Assembly (NCBI GenBank): GCA_964483785.1
Contig: CAZACW010000027.1
Span: 1 to 27,773, forward strand
Length of the DNA stretch: 27,773 bases
Source: JABDGZ01 sp964483785
GTDB lineage: Bacteria > Omnitrophota > Gorgyraeia > Zapsychrales > Fredricksoniimonadaceae
Direction of reading: 5' to 3'
Shown here: one piece after another, positions 1 through 7,884 of the stretch
How positions within the stretch are numbered: position 1 is the first letter of the stretch
Layout: each line of letters starts with the position of its first letter
Notes under the pieces: generated by a model
The model's input: only the letters and a program-made list of their open reading frames with translations
What the model was told of the DNA's origin: nothing
Database searches by the model: none
Program-made: the position numbers and the translations under genes

Positions 1-1023
1 TTGCTGGGGATCAACCGGCTGCTGCGCAAAAACGTTGACCTGACCGAGTCCAACCTTGAGCTGATCCGCTGGCTGATTTATCTCGATGTCTTTTATCTTT
101 TGATCACCCAATATGACCGGTATCTGCCTTTGGTCATCCAATCCTTTCAGCAGGCCGGGGCCTATCTGGGCGGCCAGGTCACCGGCCATTACACGGTGCC
201 CACACCGACGAGCATCATCAGCAACGGCTTTGATGTGGCCCTGCAGCTCTTTGCCATTGACTTAAAACAAACCATATTTTTGAATTTCGGCTTTGGGCTG
301 GTATCGGTCATTGCCGTGGTCGTGATCCTGTATTGTTTCGGCATGATCGCCGTTGAACTGCTGCTGCTTCAAATCGGCAGTCAGATCATCCTGGCCGGAG
401 GCGTTTTTTTGCTGGCCCTGGCCGGTTTAAAATGGACCAGGGAATATGCCGAGCGCTATGTGCATACCTTTTTTCAGGTGGGGATCAAAATGATGTTTAT
501 GTATATTTTGATCAATATCGGCGCGGGATTTACCAGCACCTGGTCCCAGCAGCTTGACCATGTCCGCCCTAATTTGACCCTGCAGTACAATTTCGCCGTG
601 GTCATGGCCACCTTCGTGTTTTATATGCTCTGCCAAAAATTGCCGGAACAGGCCACAGTCTATTTTACCGGAAGATTTCCCATGAGTTTCAGCCCTGTCC
701 CGTCCCTGCCCGAGCTCATTAAGGACACGGTGGGCTTCGGCAAAAAAGGATTGGAGTACGCCCTCGAGAAGAAGGCCGCGATCCAGGGCCATGCCAAGGC
801 TGCGGATGCTTCCAGGCAGGCCGCCGCGGCGTTTTTTTCAGCCCAGGGCAAGACCCCGGGCCCCCAGGAGGTCCAGGCCGAGGCTGTCAGGACCTTGGGC
901 GAAGCCAAACAAGCCGCGAGGCAGGCGGCCTGGGACAAGAAGGTCGATGATACAGATGGCGGTAAATTGGCCAAAAGCATTTTGGACAATATACCCAAAA
1001 CAGACGAGGATCCGGGGATATGA
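1..1023 (+). CDS. trbL: TrbL-like T4SS inner-membrane channel protein, 5' partial
   Basis: This is a polytopic membrane protein of the TrbL/VirB6 family, which forms the inner-membrane part of type IV secretion (conjugation-type) channels. The frame is open from the first base. The TTG at base 1 is probably not the real start, because TrbL proteins are usually longer than the 340 residues seen. Hydrophobic segments lie at about residues 21-36, 93-142 (two or three helices), 160-178 and 197-213. A hydrophilic Ala/Lys/Gln-rich tail follows from about residue 240, as is typical of the family. Its stop overlaps the trbF start (ATGA), and it is followed by trbF, trbG, trbI and trbB homologues. That order is the main support, since TrbL sequences diverge strongly. 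VirB6 is the alternative name for the same role. Confidence 0.75.
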   Translation: MLGINRLLRKNVDLTESNLELIRWLIYLDVFYLLITQYDRYLPLVIQSFQQAGAYLGGQVTGHYTVPTPTSIISNGFDVALQLFAIDLKQTIFLNFGFGLVSVIAVVVILYCFGMIAVELLLLQIGSQIILAGGVFLLALAGLKWTREYAERYVHTFFQVGIKMMFMYILINIGAGFTSTWSQQLDHVRPNLTLQYNFAVVMATFVFYMLCQKLPEQATVYFTGRFPMSFSPVPSLPELIKDTVGFGKKGLEYALEKKAAIQGHAKAADASRQAAAAFFSAQGKTPGPQEVQAEAVRTLGEAKQAARQAAWDKKVDDTDGGKLAKSILDNIPKTDEDPGI

Positions 1024-1688
1024 ATTTAAAATCCACCGACCCTTATATCAGGGCCCGCCAAGAATACGATGCCATCACCCATAATCTCAATGCTTCCAAA
1101 CTCAATTGGCAGCGCATGGCCTTTGTCCTTGCGGCGGCGCTCTTGATCAGCATCCTGGGCAATATCCTGACCCTGCGCAAGGCCCATGTCATTCCTTATA
1201 TCGTCGAGGTGGACAATTTGGGACGGGCCATGGCTGTCCGCGAAGCCAGGGAAACGCCCATCCGCGATGAGCGTCTGATCAAGGCCTTTGTCTATCAATA
1301 TATCGACATGGCGCGCTCCGTGGTCCCTGACCCTGAAAGCCTGAAGAAAAACCTTTCCCTGGTTTATCAGGAATCCATCCGCTCCGTACAAACCAATTTT
1401 TTGGACCCTTTTTATAAGCAGAACAATCCCTTTGATTACGCCCAAAACAAGGGGACGCGCCATGTGGAATGGCTGGTCTTTTTAAAGGAAGGGGAGAACA
1501 GCTATTCTGCGGAATGGCGCGAGATCGAGCGCAATGACGATAATCAGGTTTTGGGCGAGGCCCATTACAAGGCCTTGGTCAGCGTGGTGCAAATCCCTAA
1601 TACTAAGGAAGACCAGTATAAGGAAAACCCTTTCAATCCTTTCGGCCTTTATGTGACATCCTTGTCATGGTCCAAATTAAACGGATAG
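1020..1688 (+). CDS. trbF: TrbF/VirB8-like T4SS assembly protein
   Basis: A 222-residue bitopic inner-membrane protein of the VirB8/TrbF family. This family nucleates assembly of the T4SS inner-membrane complex and contacts VirB9 and VirB10. A short cytoplasmic N-terminus (DPYIRARQEYD, close to the TrbF pattern) is followed by one transmembrane helix at about residues 31-51. The rest is a periplasmic NTF2-like domain of mixed alpha/beta character containing a VEWLVF strand. The ATG overlaps the trbL stop by four bases (ATGA), so translation is probably coupled. The length matches the family. The downstream neighbour trbG begins 10 bp after the stop, and its ribosome-binding site (aggag) overlaps this stop codon. 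Confidence 0.85.
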   Translation: MNLKSTDPYIRARQEYDAITHNLNASKLNWQRMAFVLAAALLISILGNILTLRKAHVIPYIVEVDNLGRAMAVREARETPIRDERLIKAFVYQYIDMARSVVPDPESLKKNLSLVYQESIRSVQTNFLDPFYKQNNPFDYAQNKGTRHVEWLVFLKEGENSYSAEWREIERNDDNQVLGEAHYKALVSVVQIPNTKEDQYKENPFNPFGLYVTSLSWSKLNG

Positions 1689-1698
1689 GAGCCTTGCC

Positions 1699-2649
1699 AT
1701 GATCATCAAGAAGCTTGGGATCTTAGGAATGATTTTATGTTTAAGCGGCTGCGCGGCGCTCGAGAGCAATTCAGGCGATCAACCGTTGATCCTGATGCCG
1801 CCTGAAAGCCGGACAGCGCCGATGAAATTAAATAAAGACGAAGGTGTGGCTTTTGAGGACATCAGCCTCTCTTCCCAGAAAAAGCTGCAGGCCATGACCA
1901 ATCAAATGGCCATTGAAGAGCAGACAAGCCGTTATTTAAGCAATGGCCAGGCTGATGTGATCAGCAGGCCGGACGGAACAATTCTATTTCCCTATGGCCT
2001 GGCCCAGGTCCGGGTGCTGGCCAGGACCATGATGTACAGCAAGATCATTTTGCAGGAGGGAGAAAAAATCGTCAGCGCCGCTTCCGGAGACACGGCCCGC
2101 TGGCAAATCCTGCCTAATTATATCGGGGACGCTTCCTCCTATACGCCCGTGATTTTGATCAAACCCTTGATGCCCGGCCTGCAAACCAGCTTGTCCATCA
2201 TTACGGACAAAAGGGATTATGATATCACCATTCAATCCGCGGCCTCCGGGGACTATATGCCGCGGGTCGGTTTTTATTATCCGCAGGATCTGGCCGACGC
2301 TGTGCGCGCGGGGCCGCCGCCGGACGAGGCGCAGGACCTGGAAGCGCGCCAGCCGAAAATCAACATCGAAAACATCAAATATGATTACCGCATCAGCGGC
2401 AACCGGCGCTTGAACTGGTATCCGGCCAGCGTGTTTGAAGACGGCAGTAAGGTATTTATCCGGATGCCGGAACATGTCGAGCGCTCCCAGCTTCCGGTCT
2501 TTATGGCGGTCAATCCCGGCGGCAGAAAGGAAGTTGTGAATTACCGGTATTTCAAACCTTATTTTATCATCGACATGATTTTTGATTCCGGCGTCCTGAT
2601 TTTAGGGACCGAGCATTTCCGCCAGGTGGTCAAGATCACCAGGGTCTAA
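1699..2649 (+). CDS. trbG: TrbG/VirB9-like T4SS outer-membrane core lipoprotein
   Basis: A 316-residue VirB9/TrbG/CagX family protein, a component of the T4SS outer-membrane core complex. The N-terminus is a lipoprotein signal with lipobox LSGC, so Cys19 is probably acylated; many TrbG proteins carry a plain signal peptide or a lipobox. The N-terminal half contains strands such as RPDGTILFPYGLAQVRV, matching the family's start-of-domain pattern. The C-terminal half (from about residue 225, with YDYRISG and NRRLNWYP, then SKVFIRMP) matches the conserved VirB9 C-terminal beta-sandwich that binds VirB10 and VirB7. A good SD (aggag) precedes the ATG. The gene sits between trbF and trbI with 7-10 bp gaps, so it is in the same operon. 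Confidence 0.85.
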   Translation: MIIKKLGILGMILCLSGCAALESNSGDQPLILMPPESRTAPMKLNKDEGVAFEDISLSSQKKLQAMTNQMAIEEQTSRYLSNGQADVISRPDGTILFPYGLAQVRVLARTMMYSKIILQEGEKIVSAASGDTARWQILPNYIGDASSYTPVILIKPLMPGLQTSLSIITDKRDYDITIQSAASGDYMPRVGFYYPQDLADAVRAGPPPDEAQDLEARQPKINIENIKYDYRISGNRRLNWYPASVFEDGSKVFIRMPEHVERSQLPVFMAVNPGGRKEVVNYRYFKPYFIIDMIFDSGVLILGTEHFRQVVKITRV

Positions 2650-2656
2650 GAGGCGC

Positions 2657-3787
2657 ATGTTTCGTCAACCATCTTCTCAAATCTTCAACGCCAGGCGTCT
2701 TCCTTTTTTGATCGGCACCATTATTTTTTTATTGTTGGCAGGACTTTTTTTGTTGAAAAGCCAGGTCCGTCCGCCAAAGGCCGCCGCTTTCGGTCAATCC
2801 CGGCCATCCTATGATCTTTCCCCAAGATCAGCGGACAACAATTGGTTTAACGACGAGAAATTCAATCATTTTAAACTGGATAAAGGGGCCGCGGCCAGGC
2901 CCGCGGCTGTCAAAAGCGAAGACAAGATCGAAGCGCAAGAACAGAAACTGGAAGAGGAAGCCGTCAAATCGCCCTTGTCCATTGAAATCCCGACCGCGCC
3001 CGGGACCCCCAAAACCACGGCGCCCAAGGAAGCGCCCAAAAATGATGGGCCCGCCGGCATAGAGGATATAGCCAATATGGTCAAGGCCATGACAGGGACC
3101 AAATTGCCTGAACTTCCTGCGAAAGAATCCTTTTTGCTAAAGAGCAGGCCTCAGGACGATTATCTGGAAAATACAAAAGCCAGGCCGCGTTCACCTTTTG
3201 AAATTAAGGCAGGCTCCTATCTTCCCGCGGCCTTGATCACCGGCATTAATTCGGACCTGCCCGGAGCTGTCACGGCCCAGGTGACGGATTCAGTCTATGA
3301 CACGGTCACGGGCAATTTTGTATTGATCCCTCAGGGCGCCCGCTTGATCGGCGTGTATAACAGCGATGTGAGCTTCGGGCAAAAGCGCGTCCAGGTCGTA
3401 TGGCAGAGGATCATTTTTCCCGATGGGTCCAGCCTGGATTTGGAGAACATGCAAGGCGTTGATGTTTCCGGCTATACCGGTTTGCATGACAAGGTGGACA
3501 ATCACTATCTTAGGATTTACGGCAATGCCGTGCTCTTGAGCCTCATGGGCGCAGGATACGCCATTTTAAACAGAAAGGCTGAGCAATCCGTTGATCCCAG
3601 GGATGCGGTGGCAGCCAGCGTGGGACAAAAATTAGCGGATGTCAGCGGGCAGGTGATGCAAAGGAACATGGATGTGGCACCCACCCTGATCATTGATCCC
3701 GGCTATAAGTTTAAGGTCATGGTGATGAAGGACATGGTGCTGGAGAAAATAGCGGATGCTCAAGGAACATTGTCGTACTCAAAATAA
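2657..3787 (+). CDS. trbI: TrbI/VirB10-like T4SS energy-sensing core protein
   Basis: A 376-residue VirB10/TrbI protein, which spans both membranes in T4SS and passes the energy state of the ATPases to the outer channel. Visible parts in order are a short cytoplasmic segment, a transmembrane helix at about residues 15-33, a Pro/Lys/Glu-rich periplasmic linker at about 35-150, and a C-terminal beta-barrel domain from about 170. The barrel domain has the family hallmarks AGSYLPAALITGINSDLPG, then IPQGARLIGVYNSDV and the WQRIIFPDGSSLDL strand. It begins 7 bp after trbG and ends inside the start of trbB, a 32-bp overlap. Its length is normal for the family. Confidence 0.92.
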   Translation: MFRQPSSQIFNARRLPFLIGTIIFLLLAGLFLLKSQVRPPKAAAFGQSRPSYDLSPRSADNNWFNDEKFNHFKLDKGAAARPAAVKSEDKIEAQEQKLEEEAVKSPLSIEIPTAPGTPKTTAPKEAPKNDGPAGIEDIANMVKAMTGTKLPELPAKESFLLKSRPQDDYLENTKARPRSPFEIKAGSYLPAALITGINSDLPGAVTAQVTDSVYDTVTGNFVLIPQGARLIGVYNSDVSFGQKRVQVVWQRIIFPDGSSLDLENMQGVDVSGYTGLHDKVDNHYLRIYGNAVLLSLMGAGYAILNRKAEQSVDPRDAVAASVGQKLADVSGQVMQRNMDVAPTLIIDPGYKFKVMVMKDMVLEKIADAQGTLSYSK

Positions 3788-4721
3788 GATCCGGCATGAT
3801 TTGGGGGAACTGATTTTCTCTGCGCTGGCCGACGATGAAATTTATGAGGTGATGTTAAACCCCGACGGGATTATATGGGTCGACGGGTGGAAGGGCAAGC
3901 GCCCTTTGGGATGCATGGCCCCGGCAGCAGCCAAGAATTTGATCAATACGGTGGCCAGCATCGCGGATGAAGCGGTGACAGCCTCCAGCCCCAGTTTCGC
4001 GGGGGAATTATGGGTCAAGATCAAGGAAGAACTTCAATTGTTCAGGTTCCAGGCCCTGATTCCTCCGGTGGTGGCTTATCCGGCCTTTACCATCCGCAAA
4101 CGCGCCGGCCGGGTGATTCCGCTCAAAGAATTTGTCAAAGACGGCATCCTTTCCCTTGAGCAGGAACAATACATCCAGGAATCAGTCCAAGCCCGCCGAT
4201 CGATGCTCATCATCGGCGGCACACAATCGGGCAAAACCACCTTGACCAATGCGGTCTTGAATGGTGTGGCCCAGGCCCATCCCGACGATAGGATCATCAT
4301 CATCGAAGACACCCAGGAATTGAAATGCCAGGTGAAGGATTGTGTGACCATGCGCTCATCGCCGGCCAAAAGCATGAATGCGCTGATCTATGATTCCTTG
4401 CGCATGAGGCCGGACCGCATCATCATCGGCGAGGTGCGCGGGCCCGAAGCGCATACCCTGCTTAAGGCTTGGAACACGGGACATTCAGGGGGCATATGCA
4501 CCATCCATGCCAACAGCGCCGAAAGCGGTTTGTTGAGGATTGAGCAATTAGTCCAGGAAGCAGGGGTGGTCCCGGTGCCCGCGGCCATTGTCGAGGCAGT
4601 CAATGTGGTGGTTTATATTCAAAAAGATCAACAGGCAGCCAAGGGCCGCAAGGTCACATCTCTGTTGCGCTTGACAGGCTATAACAAAGATCAAGGGTAT
4701 TTATTCAGCCCCTGTCCCTGA
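3756..4721 (+). CDS. trbB: TrbB/VirB11-like T4SS secretion ATPase
   Basis: A 321-residue hexameric secretion ATPase of the VirB11/TrbB/GspE superfamily, which powers substrate transfer and pilus work at the cytoplasmic face of the T4SS. The N-terminal domain has the TrbB signature around EIYEVMLNPDG. Walker A is GGTQSGKTT (residues 154-162, Lys160). The Asp box is near IIIEDTQEL, Walker B near RPDRIIIGEVRGPEA, and the His box is TGHSGGICTIHANSA. The chosen ATG overlaps trbI by 32 bp and has a gga core about 10 bp upstream. In RP4-like operons trbB comes first; here it is last. The coupling ATPase TrbE, TrbC/D/J and a relaxase are not in the window. A palindromic element follows the stop directly. 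Confidence 0.93.
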   Translation: MLKEHCRTQNKIRHDLGELIFSALADDEIYEVMLNPDGIIWVDGWKGKRPLGCMAPAAAKNLINTVASIADEAVTASSPSFAGELWVKIKEELQLFRFQALIPPVVAYPAFTIRKRAGRVIPLKEFVKDGILSLEQEQYIQESVQARRSMLIIGGTQSGKTTLTNAVLNGVAQAHPDDRIIIIEDTQELKCQVKDCVTMRSSPAKSMNALIYDSLRMRPDRIIIGEVRGPEAHTLLKAWNTGHSGGICTIHANSAESGLLRIEQLVQEAGVVPVPAAIVEAVNVVVYIQKDQQAAKGRKVTSLLRLTGYNKDQGYLFSPCP

Positions 4722-4735
4722 GCCCACCGTCGGAA

Positions 4736-4786
4736 ACCATCACAACCCCCGGGGTTGTGATGGTCCCTCCTCAACCCCGGGGGTTG
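4736..4786. repeat. REP-like palindromic element after trbB
   Basis: Two adjacent GC-rich inverted repeats start 14 bp after the trbB stop. The first has perfect 14-bp arms (4736-4749 and 4751-4764) around a single base. The second has 7-bp arms (4772-4778 and 4780-4786) with the same caacccc core. The sequence ccgtcgg lies just 5' of it (4727-4733). A closely related element, again preceded by ccgtcgg, lies at 27366-27423, so this is a dispersed family rather than a chance hairpin. There is no T-run, so it is a poor classical terminator, although it may protect the mRNA 3' end. Confidence 0.75.
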
Positions 4787-4870
4787 CGGGGGTCTTGAAT
4801 AGGATCAAAAATATTTTATTTTAGATATACATCTTATGTCATTCCAATTAGTTACGTCAATTCCATAGAT

Positions 4871-4899
4871 TTGATTTTGTCCCTGTCAAATGTTATACT
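4871..4899 (+). promoter_or_regulatory. sigma70-type promoter of the fibre operon
   Basis: The -35 box TTGATT (4871-4876) and -10 box TATACT (4894-4899) are separated by exactly 17 bp. Transcription would start near 4906, giving a leader of about 45 nt before the ATG at 4951, which has SD ggag at 4941-4944. This is the only promoter-like sequence I see between the palindromic element and the operon. The rest of the gap 4787-4870 is AT-rich and shows nothing else. Confidence 0.65.
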
Positions 4900-4950
4900 T
4901 CATATGTAGGTTATATTCCATTCACACATTTTTAACTTTCGGAGATTAAG

Positions 4951-6318
4951 ATGTTCAAAGCAACCTTGGTTGCCCTTATTTTTTCTTTATTTATTTCTGC
5001 CCAAACCTGCTTTGCGCATTTAAGCATCAGCGTGATTCCGGTGGACGGCAGTAATAGCTTGCGCTTTGACAGGGTCCCTGTCGCTGGCAAGGAAAATAAG
5101 GTTGAACTGCGCGTGCGCGTCAATGCAACCAACGGCGACCGCTACCAGGTTTTCCAGAGGGTGCTTGAGCCTATCATGAATGAAAAAGGGGAAAGCTTAA
5201 ATACCCAGGCCATTGAAACCCAGTCTCTGCCAAGCTCCAACAGCTATGGCACCCTTTATTTGCAGAATTCCGGCCATTTGAGCATGGGCGACCAGCTCTT
5301 GTATGCATCCAGCCAAAACGGCGACGGAGACAGCTTTACCGTCGGTTATGTCTTAAATCCTGCCCTGTTCAATGCCAGCGGCAATTTCAGGGGCAGGCTG
5401 ATCTTTACAGTACGCGGGACCGGCAATGACTCCAATGATCAGCTGACCCTGGATGTGTTGCTGACCGGGACCACGGCCCTGAAGGCCTCTGTGAAAGGCA
5501 GCCGCAATCCAAACCGTATCCATGTGAAGAACACCGATACCAGCGAGCAGGTCGCGGATTATATCAATATCGCCTTTACCGGCAATGCCAATCAGGAGAT
5601 CCGGATCTATCAAAACGTCGAAGCCCTGCCTCAAAATGAAACGGGGCAGACCCTTGGTCCCCAGTTTTTGCAATTGGACGCCCAGGCACAGACAGAAGGC
5701 CTGCGCGTGCAGGGCACCAATCCTTTGAAAATGGGGAAGACCTTGATTTATTCCAGCACCAAGGACGAGGACAATATCCAGATTTATTTCTTAGTCAATG
5801 CCGACGCGGCCAAGCTCCAGGACGCGGGCACCTATCAAGGGAAAATCACCTATACCGTGGAAACCCTGCAGGGAACGCAGGAGTTTCCCATGGATGTACA
5901 GAGCGATGTGCCGCCTGTGTTTTCGATGGAAATAACACCGCCGCCGGGAGGGGTCAATTTCACCCATGTGCTGCCCAATACGCCGCCCCAGGACAAGGAA
6001 GTGCTGGTAACGGTTTTTTCCAATTTACATAAGCCCTATCAGGTCGTCCAAGACCTGCAGTCGAACATGGTCAACCAACAAGGAAAGGAGTATAACGGCA
6101 AATACTTCATGATGCAGGTCCAGATTCCCGCGGGCCAGAAAGGGCAGACCAATCTGGTGGAATTCGCGCCCGTTGCGCTCGGAGAGAAAACGATTTACTC
6201 TTCGGACGGAAGGGGCAGCGGGACCACCTTTGAGGTGGTGTACCGCTTGCAGGGATATAATCAAATGAACGCGGGCAATTTTTCCGCCCCGTTAAGGTTT
6301 TCATTGAACCAAAAATAA
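4951..6318 (+). CDS. secreted protein of three 149-residue repeats, probable fibre or tip component
   Basis: A 455-residue exported protein with a signal peptide at residues 1-23. The mature part is three internally homologous beta-rich domains. Each has a YQVFQ/YQVVQ-type strand, an (M/L)G...(L/T)IYSS-type strand and a final (A/S)GNF or AGTY strand. The middle motif begins at residues 112, 261 and 410, an exact spacing of 149 residues, so the copies have hardly any indels. The domains look like Ig-like or fimbrial-adhesin folds; I do not recognise a named family. It heads an operon with a small subunit, a chaperone and an usher-like protein, which suggests a tip or minor subunit. The role is inferred from context and architecture. 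Confidence 0.7.
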   Translation: MFKATLVALIFSLFISAQTCFAHLSISVIPVDGSNSLRFDRVPVAGKENKVELRVRVNATNGDRYQVFQRVLEPIMNEKGESLNTQAIETQSLPSSNSYGTLYLQNSGHLSMGDQLLYASSQNGDGDSFTVGYVLNPALFNASGNFRGRLIFTVRGTGNDSNDQLTLDVLLTGTTALKASVKGSRNPNRIHVKNTDTSEQVADYINIAFTGNANQEIRIYQNVEALPQNETGQTLGPQFLQLDAQAQTEGLRVQGTNPLKMGKTLIYSSTKDEDNIQIYFLVNADAAKLQDAGTYQGKITYTVETLQGTQEFPMDVQSDVPPVFSMEITPPPGGVNFTHVLPNTPPQDKEVLVTVFSNLHKPYQVVQDLQSNMVNQQGKEYNGKYFMMQVQIPAGQKGQTNLVEFAPVALGEKTIYSSDGRGSGTTFEVVYRLQGYNQMNAGNFSAPLRFSLNQK

Positions 6319-6336
6319 CAACAAAGGAGCCACAAT

Positions 6337-6957
6337 ATGCAAAAATCAATTAGTCTCGTTTTAACAGGGCTGTTTTTGATCAGCCAGGCGGCCATGGCGC
6401 AGATCCCCTTGACCGTGTCAGCCACTGTCCCCGCGGCCACGGGCCTGCAATTGACCGTGACCCCGGTGAATTCCACCACCAACGCGTTTGGGACACCGTC
6501 CACCACGGCCACCACCTTGCCGTTCGGGACGCTGACCTTCAACTCCACCTTGGGGATCTATCTTCCGACCAATTACTTCGCCATTGACCTCGGGACCACC
6601 GGCGGCGCCGGCGTGCCGATCGTCAACGTGACGTATGCGGAAGGCACCAACCCCAACGGTGTTGCCACCAACGGCTTGGGTACCAAGACCACGGCCACCT
6701 TCGTGACCGAGGCCATTTCCGGCGGCTCAACCGTGGAATCGTCCAGCTCGCTTGGCAAGAAAAGGCTCATTGACTTAACCGGTACCGTGGGCCAGTTGTC
6801 CACCATTCCCACCGGTTCATGGGAGAGGGTGTATGTGGGGGTCTGGACCGGCAGCACGACCGCTCCGGCTGATCCGGCCAATGGGAAGCCGTTTTCCAAT
6901 ACGGACAAGGGTGGTACCTATACGGGTACGTTAACGTTCACCTTGGTCTCTTTATAA
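6337..6957 (+). CDS. small beta-rich secreted protein, probable major fibre subunit
   Basis: A 206-residue exported protein with signal peptide 1-21 (cleavage after AMA) and a strong SD (aaaggag) 8 bp before the ATG. The mature protein is very rich in Thr, Gly, Ser, Val and Ala, has no Cys, and ends in alternating hydrophobic strands (TGTLTFTLVSL). This looks like a fimbrial subunit of the spore-coat-U or CS1 type in character, though I cannot assign a family. Codons are strongly biased towards C-ending ones (acc, gcc, ggc) compared with its neighbours, as expected for a highly expressed gene. A stable hairpin follows the gene before the chaperone. The mature N-terminus, with LTVSATVP, resembles LIVSATLP in the small peptide at 12157-12396. 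Confidence 0.65.
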   Translation: MQKSISLVLTGLFLISQAAMAQIPLTVSATVPAATGLQLTVTPVNSTTNAFGTPSTTATTLPFGTLTFNSTLGIYLPTNYFAIDLGTTGGAGVPIVNVTYAEGTNPNGVATNGLGTKTTATFVTEAISGGSTVESSSSLGKKRLIDLTGTVGQLSTIPTGSWERVYVGVWTGSTTAPADPANGKPFSNTDKGGTYTGTLTFTLVSL

Positions 6958-6983
6958 GTTCAAACTTGGATTGACAGGATACG

Positions 6984-7013
6984 GCCTGTGCGGCGGGAAA
7001 CCGCCGCACAGGC
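6984..7013 (+). promoter_or_regulatory. intercistronic hairpin between subunit and chaperone genes
   Basis: Perfect 13-bp GC-rich arms (6984-6996 and 7001-7013) close a GAAA tetraloop, 26 bp after the subunit stop and 27 bp before the chaperone ATG. A short gtttaaaagg follows with no proper T-run. This position and shape fit an mRNA-stabilising or partial-termination element that raises the amount of subunit relative to chaperone and usher, as in other fimbrial operons. That function is inference. Confidence 0.6.
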
Positions 7014-7040
7014 GCCTGTTTAAAAGGAAGGTTTGCGCTC

Positions 7041-7847
7041 ATGATTCTCAAAATAGTCTTATGCATGTTAGGCATGATGGGAATGTTTGGCTTAAACGAG
7101 GCCCGGGCCCAGTTCTTCCTTGAGCAGGCCAAGGTGTCCCTGGATGTCTCTGCAGGAGAACACCGCAACGGCTCCTTGCTGATCCATAATACCTCTGCCC
7201 AGCCTGAATACATCAAGGTCTATTGGGAGGATTTTCAATATAAGGCGCCGTACGAGGGCACCAAGGAATTTTTGCCGGCGGGGACATCCCCGGATTCCGT
7301 CAGCCAGTGGGTGGCCTTTTCCCCCCAGGAATTTTCCATTCCTGCGTACGGTAAGCAGAACATCGATTATACGGTCACGGTCCCGGCGCAGATCAATGAA
7401 GGGCATTACGGTGTCTTGTTTTTTGAAAAGACAACCGGCCCCTTGCAGGGGGAAACAGGCTTGAGCGTTGTGACCCGGATCGGCTGCCTGTTTTTTGTGG
7501 AGCCCGGCAACAAAAGCAAAAAAGCAGTCCTGCAGAATGTCATTGTTCAAGGCAATACCATCAAGGCGGATTATGTCAATCAGGGCAATGTGACGGAACT
7601 GCCGCGCACGACCTTTTATGTGATGCAGGACAAAGGGCTGGTGGTGCTGCGCGGCGAGGCCAAGAAATTGTACGTGCCGTCGGGGACCACGGCGTCCTTG
7701 GCATTGCCCATGAAGAAAACGCTCGACCCGGGGCATTATACCCTGGTGCTGAATTCAGATTTGGATGAGGGAGATGTGGTTGTCGAGGAAGCAGGGCTGA
7801 CCGTGGGCGCGGCCGGCCAAATCACAGTGGATCATGTCAGGGATTAA
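7041..7847 (+). CDS. PapD-like periplasmic chaperone
   Basis: A 268-residue exported protein with a signal peptide of about 23 residues (ending EARA) and SD aaggaagg 9 bp upstream of the ATG. The mature protein starts with a strand pattern LEQAKVSLDVSAGEHRNGSLLIHN, then has a conserved-looking VAFSPQEFSIPAYGKQNIDYTV segment. This is the arrangement of the first Ig domain of pilus chaperones, where the equivalent segment is P..(F/L)xLxPGxxQxVRV. VLFFEKT and VVTRIGCLFFVEP strands follow, then a second Ig-like domain. It probably captures fibre subunits in the periplasm. The classic Arg/Lys anchor residues cannot be placed by eye, so a PapD fold is likely but unproven. It lies just upstream of the usher-like gene. 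Confidence 0.7.
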   Translation: MILKIVLCMLGMMGMFGLNEARAQFFLEQAKVSLDVSAGEHRNGSLLIHNTSAQPEYIKVYWEDFQYKAPYEGTKEFLPAGTSPDSVSQWVAFSPQEFSIPAYGKQNIDYTVTVPAQINEGHYGVLFFEKTTGPLQGETGLSVVTRIGCLFFVEPGNKSKKAVLQNVIVQGNTIKADYVNQGNVTELPRTTFYVMQDKGLVVLRGEAKKLYVPSGTTASLALPMKKTLDPGHYTLVLNSDLDEGDVVVEEAGLTVGAAGQITVDHVRD

Positions 7848-7884
7848 ATCATGCGGACCCCCATACGCGTTTGGTTAATCGGAT

